Shown here: positions 5,091-5,861 of the stretch, one piece after another | Numbering within the stretch: the stretch's first letter is position 1 | Layout of the letters: every line of letters starts with the position of its first letter | DNA from: Intrasporangiaceae bacterium | GTDB lineage: Bacteria > Actinomycetota > Actinomycetes > Actinomycetales > Dermatophilaceae | NCBI GenBank assembly: GCA_012518475.1 | Contig: JAAYSB010000191.1 | Location: 1-5,861 of the forward strand | Length of the DNA: 5,861 nt | Direction: 5' to 3' | The notes under the pieces: model-generated | The model's database searches: none | Told to the model about the DNA's origin: nothing | The model's input: the letters and a program-made list of their open reading frames with translations, nothing else | Position numbers and translations under genes: made by a program

Positions 5091-5861
5091 ATGACGATCA
5101 TCAGCACCCGCCCGACCCGCGCCCCCGAGCGTCCCACCGCCGCGGGAGGCTCGGTTCCCACCACGCTCGCCGCGGGCCTGACCTGTCGCCTCGCCGACGG
5201 CCGCGTCGTCGAGCACGCCAATCTCGACCACGGTGCCTCGGCCCCTGCGCTCGTCGCGGTCAAGCAGGCCGTCGACACGGCCACCAGGACGTATGCCTCG
5301 GTCCACCGCGGCAAGGGCCACGCCTCGCAGATCTCCAGCCGGTACTACGAGGCGGCCCGCCAAGAGGTTGCCCGGTATGTCGGCGCCCGGCGGGACGACA
5401 TCGTCGTCTTCACCCGGCACACGACCGACTCGATGAATCTGCTCGCCTCCGTCCTCCCTGTCGGGACCACCGTCTTCGTCTTCGAGTCCGAGCACCACGC
5501 GACGCTCTTCCCCTGGCCCGTGGCGAACACGGTGCGGCTGCCGATCCCGCGGTCAGTCCAGGACGCGACGCGGACCCTGGCCGAGGCGCTGGGGCAGCAC
5601 CCTGGTGGGGACCGCCTCGTGGCGCTGACCGCCGCGTCGAACGTCACCGGGGAGGTGTGGCCGCTCGGTGCCCTGACCCGGATCGCTCGCGACCACGGCG
5701 CCCGGGTCGTCGTCGACGCCGCGCAGCTCGCGCCGCACCGCCCGCTCGGCCTACGGCAGCTGGGCGCCGACTGGATCGCCTTCTCGGGCCACAAGCTCTA
5801 TGCGCCCTACGGTGCCGGTGTCCTGGCCGGACGACGGGACTGGCTCGACGCGGGGGAGCCG
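5091..5861 (+). CDS. Class V aminotransferase-fold PLP enzyme, group II cysteine desulfurase-like (C-terminus beyond window)
   Basis: 257 codons are open to the window edge. From about residue 43 the protein follows the SufS/CsdA (group II cysteine desulfurase) plan: NLDHGASAPA at 44-53, TYASVHRGKGH at 67-77, FTRHTTDSMNLLA at 107-119, the ESEHHATLFPW loop at 132-142 like EHHANIVPW of SufS, SNVTGEVWPL with Asn184, the PLP-ring Asp209 in VVVDAAQ with Gln212, and the Schiff-base Lys235 in FSGHKLYAPYG. An N-terminal extension of about 40 polar residues precedes the fold. The catalytic Cys loop of SufS lies beyond the window, so desulfurase activity cannot be checked. No suf/isc genes are adjacent and a SAM-IV riboswitch controls it, so a role in sulfur-amino-acid metabolism is more likely than housekeeping Fe-S assembly. 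Isopenicillin-N-epimerase-like or selenocysteine-lyase-like chemistry remains possible. Confidence 0.85.
   Translation, partial: MTIISTRPTRAPERPTAAGGSVPTTLAAGLTCRLADGRVVEHANLDHGASAPALVAVKQAVDTATRTYASVHRGKGHASQISSRYYEAARQEVARYVGARRDDIVVFTRHTTDSMNLLASVLPVGTTVFVFESEHHATLFPWPVANTVRLPIPRSVQDATRTLAEALGQHPGGDRLVALTAASNVTGEVWPLGALTRIARDHGARVVVDAAQLAPHRPLGLRQLGADWIAFSGHKLYAPYGAGVLAGRRDWLDAGEP

Noticed and set aside
4929..5498. A 189-codon minus-strand open frame over the second riboswitch
   Set aside because: It covers the aptamer and the start of the PLP gene in antisense; the conserved sense features explain the sequence.
1..5861. CRISPR array, tRNA or rRNA genes
   Set aside because: No regularly spaced repeats, tRNA cloverleaf signatures or conserved rRNA segments were seen on either strand.

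Overview
The window is GC-rich DNA with dense, strongly GC3-biased coding on both strands, typical of a high-GC actinobacterium. Two copies of the SAM-IV riboswitch class, known essentially from Actinobacteria, support this. A genus cannot be named from the sequence; a member of the Intrasporangiaceae or a relative is a guess from general gene style.

Layout. Bases 1-455 (minus strand) hold the N-terminal two thirds of a LivF-type ABC transporter ATPase, cut by the window edge. A spacer of about 146 bases separates it from a complete aldo/keto reductase of the YghZ/Gpr type (602-1648, minus). This reductase is divergent from metY (1887-3200, plus), an O-acetylhomoserine sulfhydrylase that makes homocysteine. 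Its leader carries a SAM-IV riboswitch (about 1694-1813), a strong extra hairpin and a Shine-Dalgarno hairpin. Behind metY is a 16-bp inverted repeat whose loop contains a perfect DnaA-box 9-mer. Then come two overlapping genes (3273-3587 and 3584-4834) that look like a type VII secretion (ESX) small helical partner and a larger protein with a T7SS-signal-like N-terminus. A second SAM-IV riboswitch (about 4926-5040) follows and leads into a class V PLP enzyme related to group II cysteine desulfurases (5091 to the window end, partial).

How it works together. Two sulfur-metabolism genes 3.2 kb apart each have their own SAM-IV switch and similar candidate promoters (identical -10 hexamer TATGGT), so both should be shut down when SAM is plentiful. 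MetY consumes sulfide. The class V enzyme may mobilise sulfur from cysteine or another thiol, or act on another amino-acid substrate; its role is not settled by this sequence. The ESX-like pair between them has no evident metabolic link and looks like a separate cassette. The most noteworthy element is the second riboswitch with its poorly characterised PLP enzyme.
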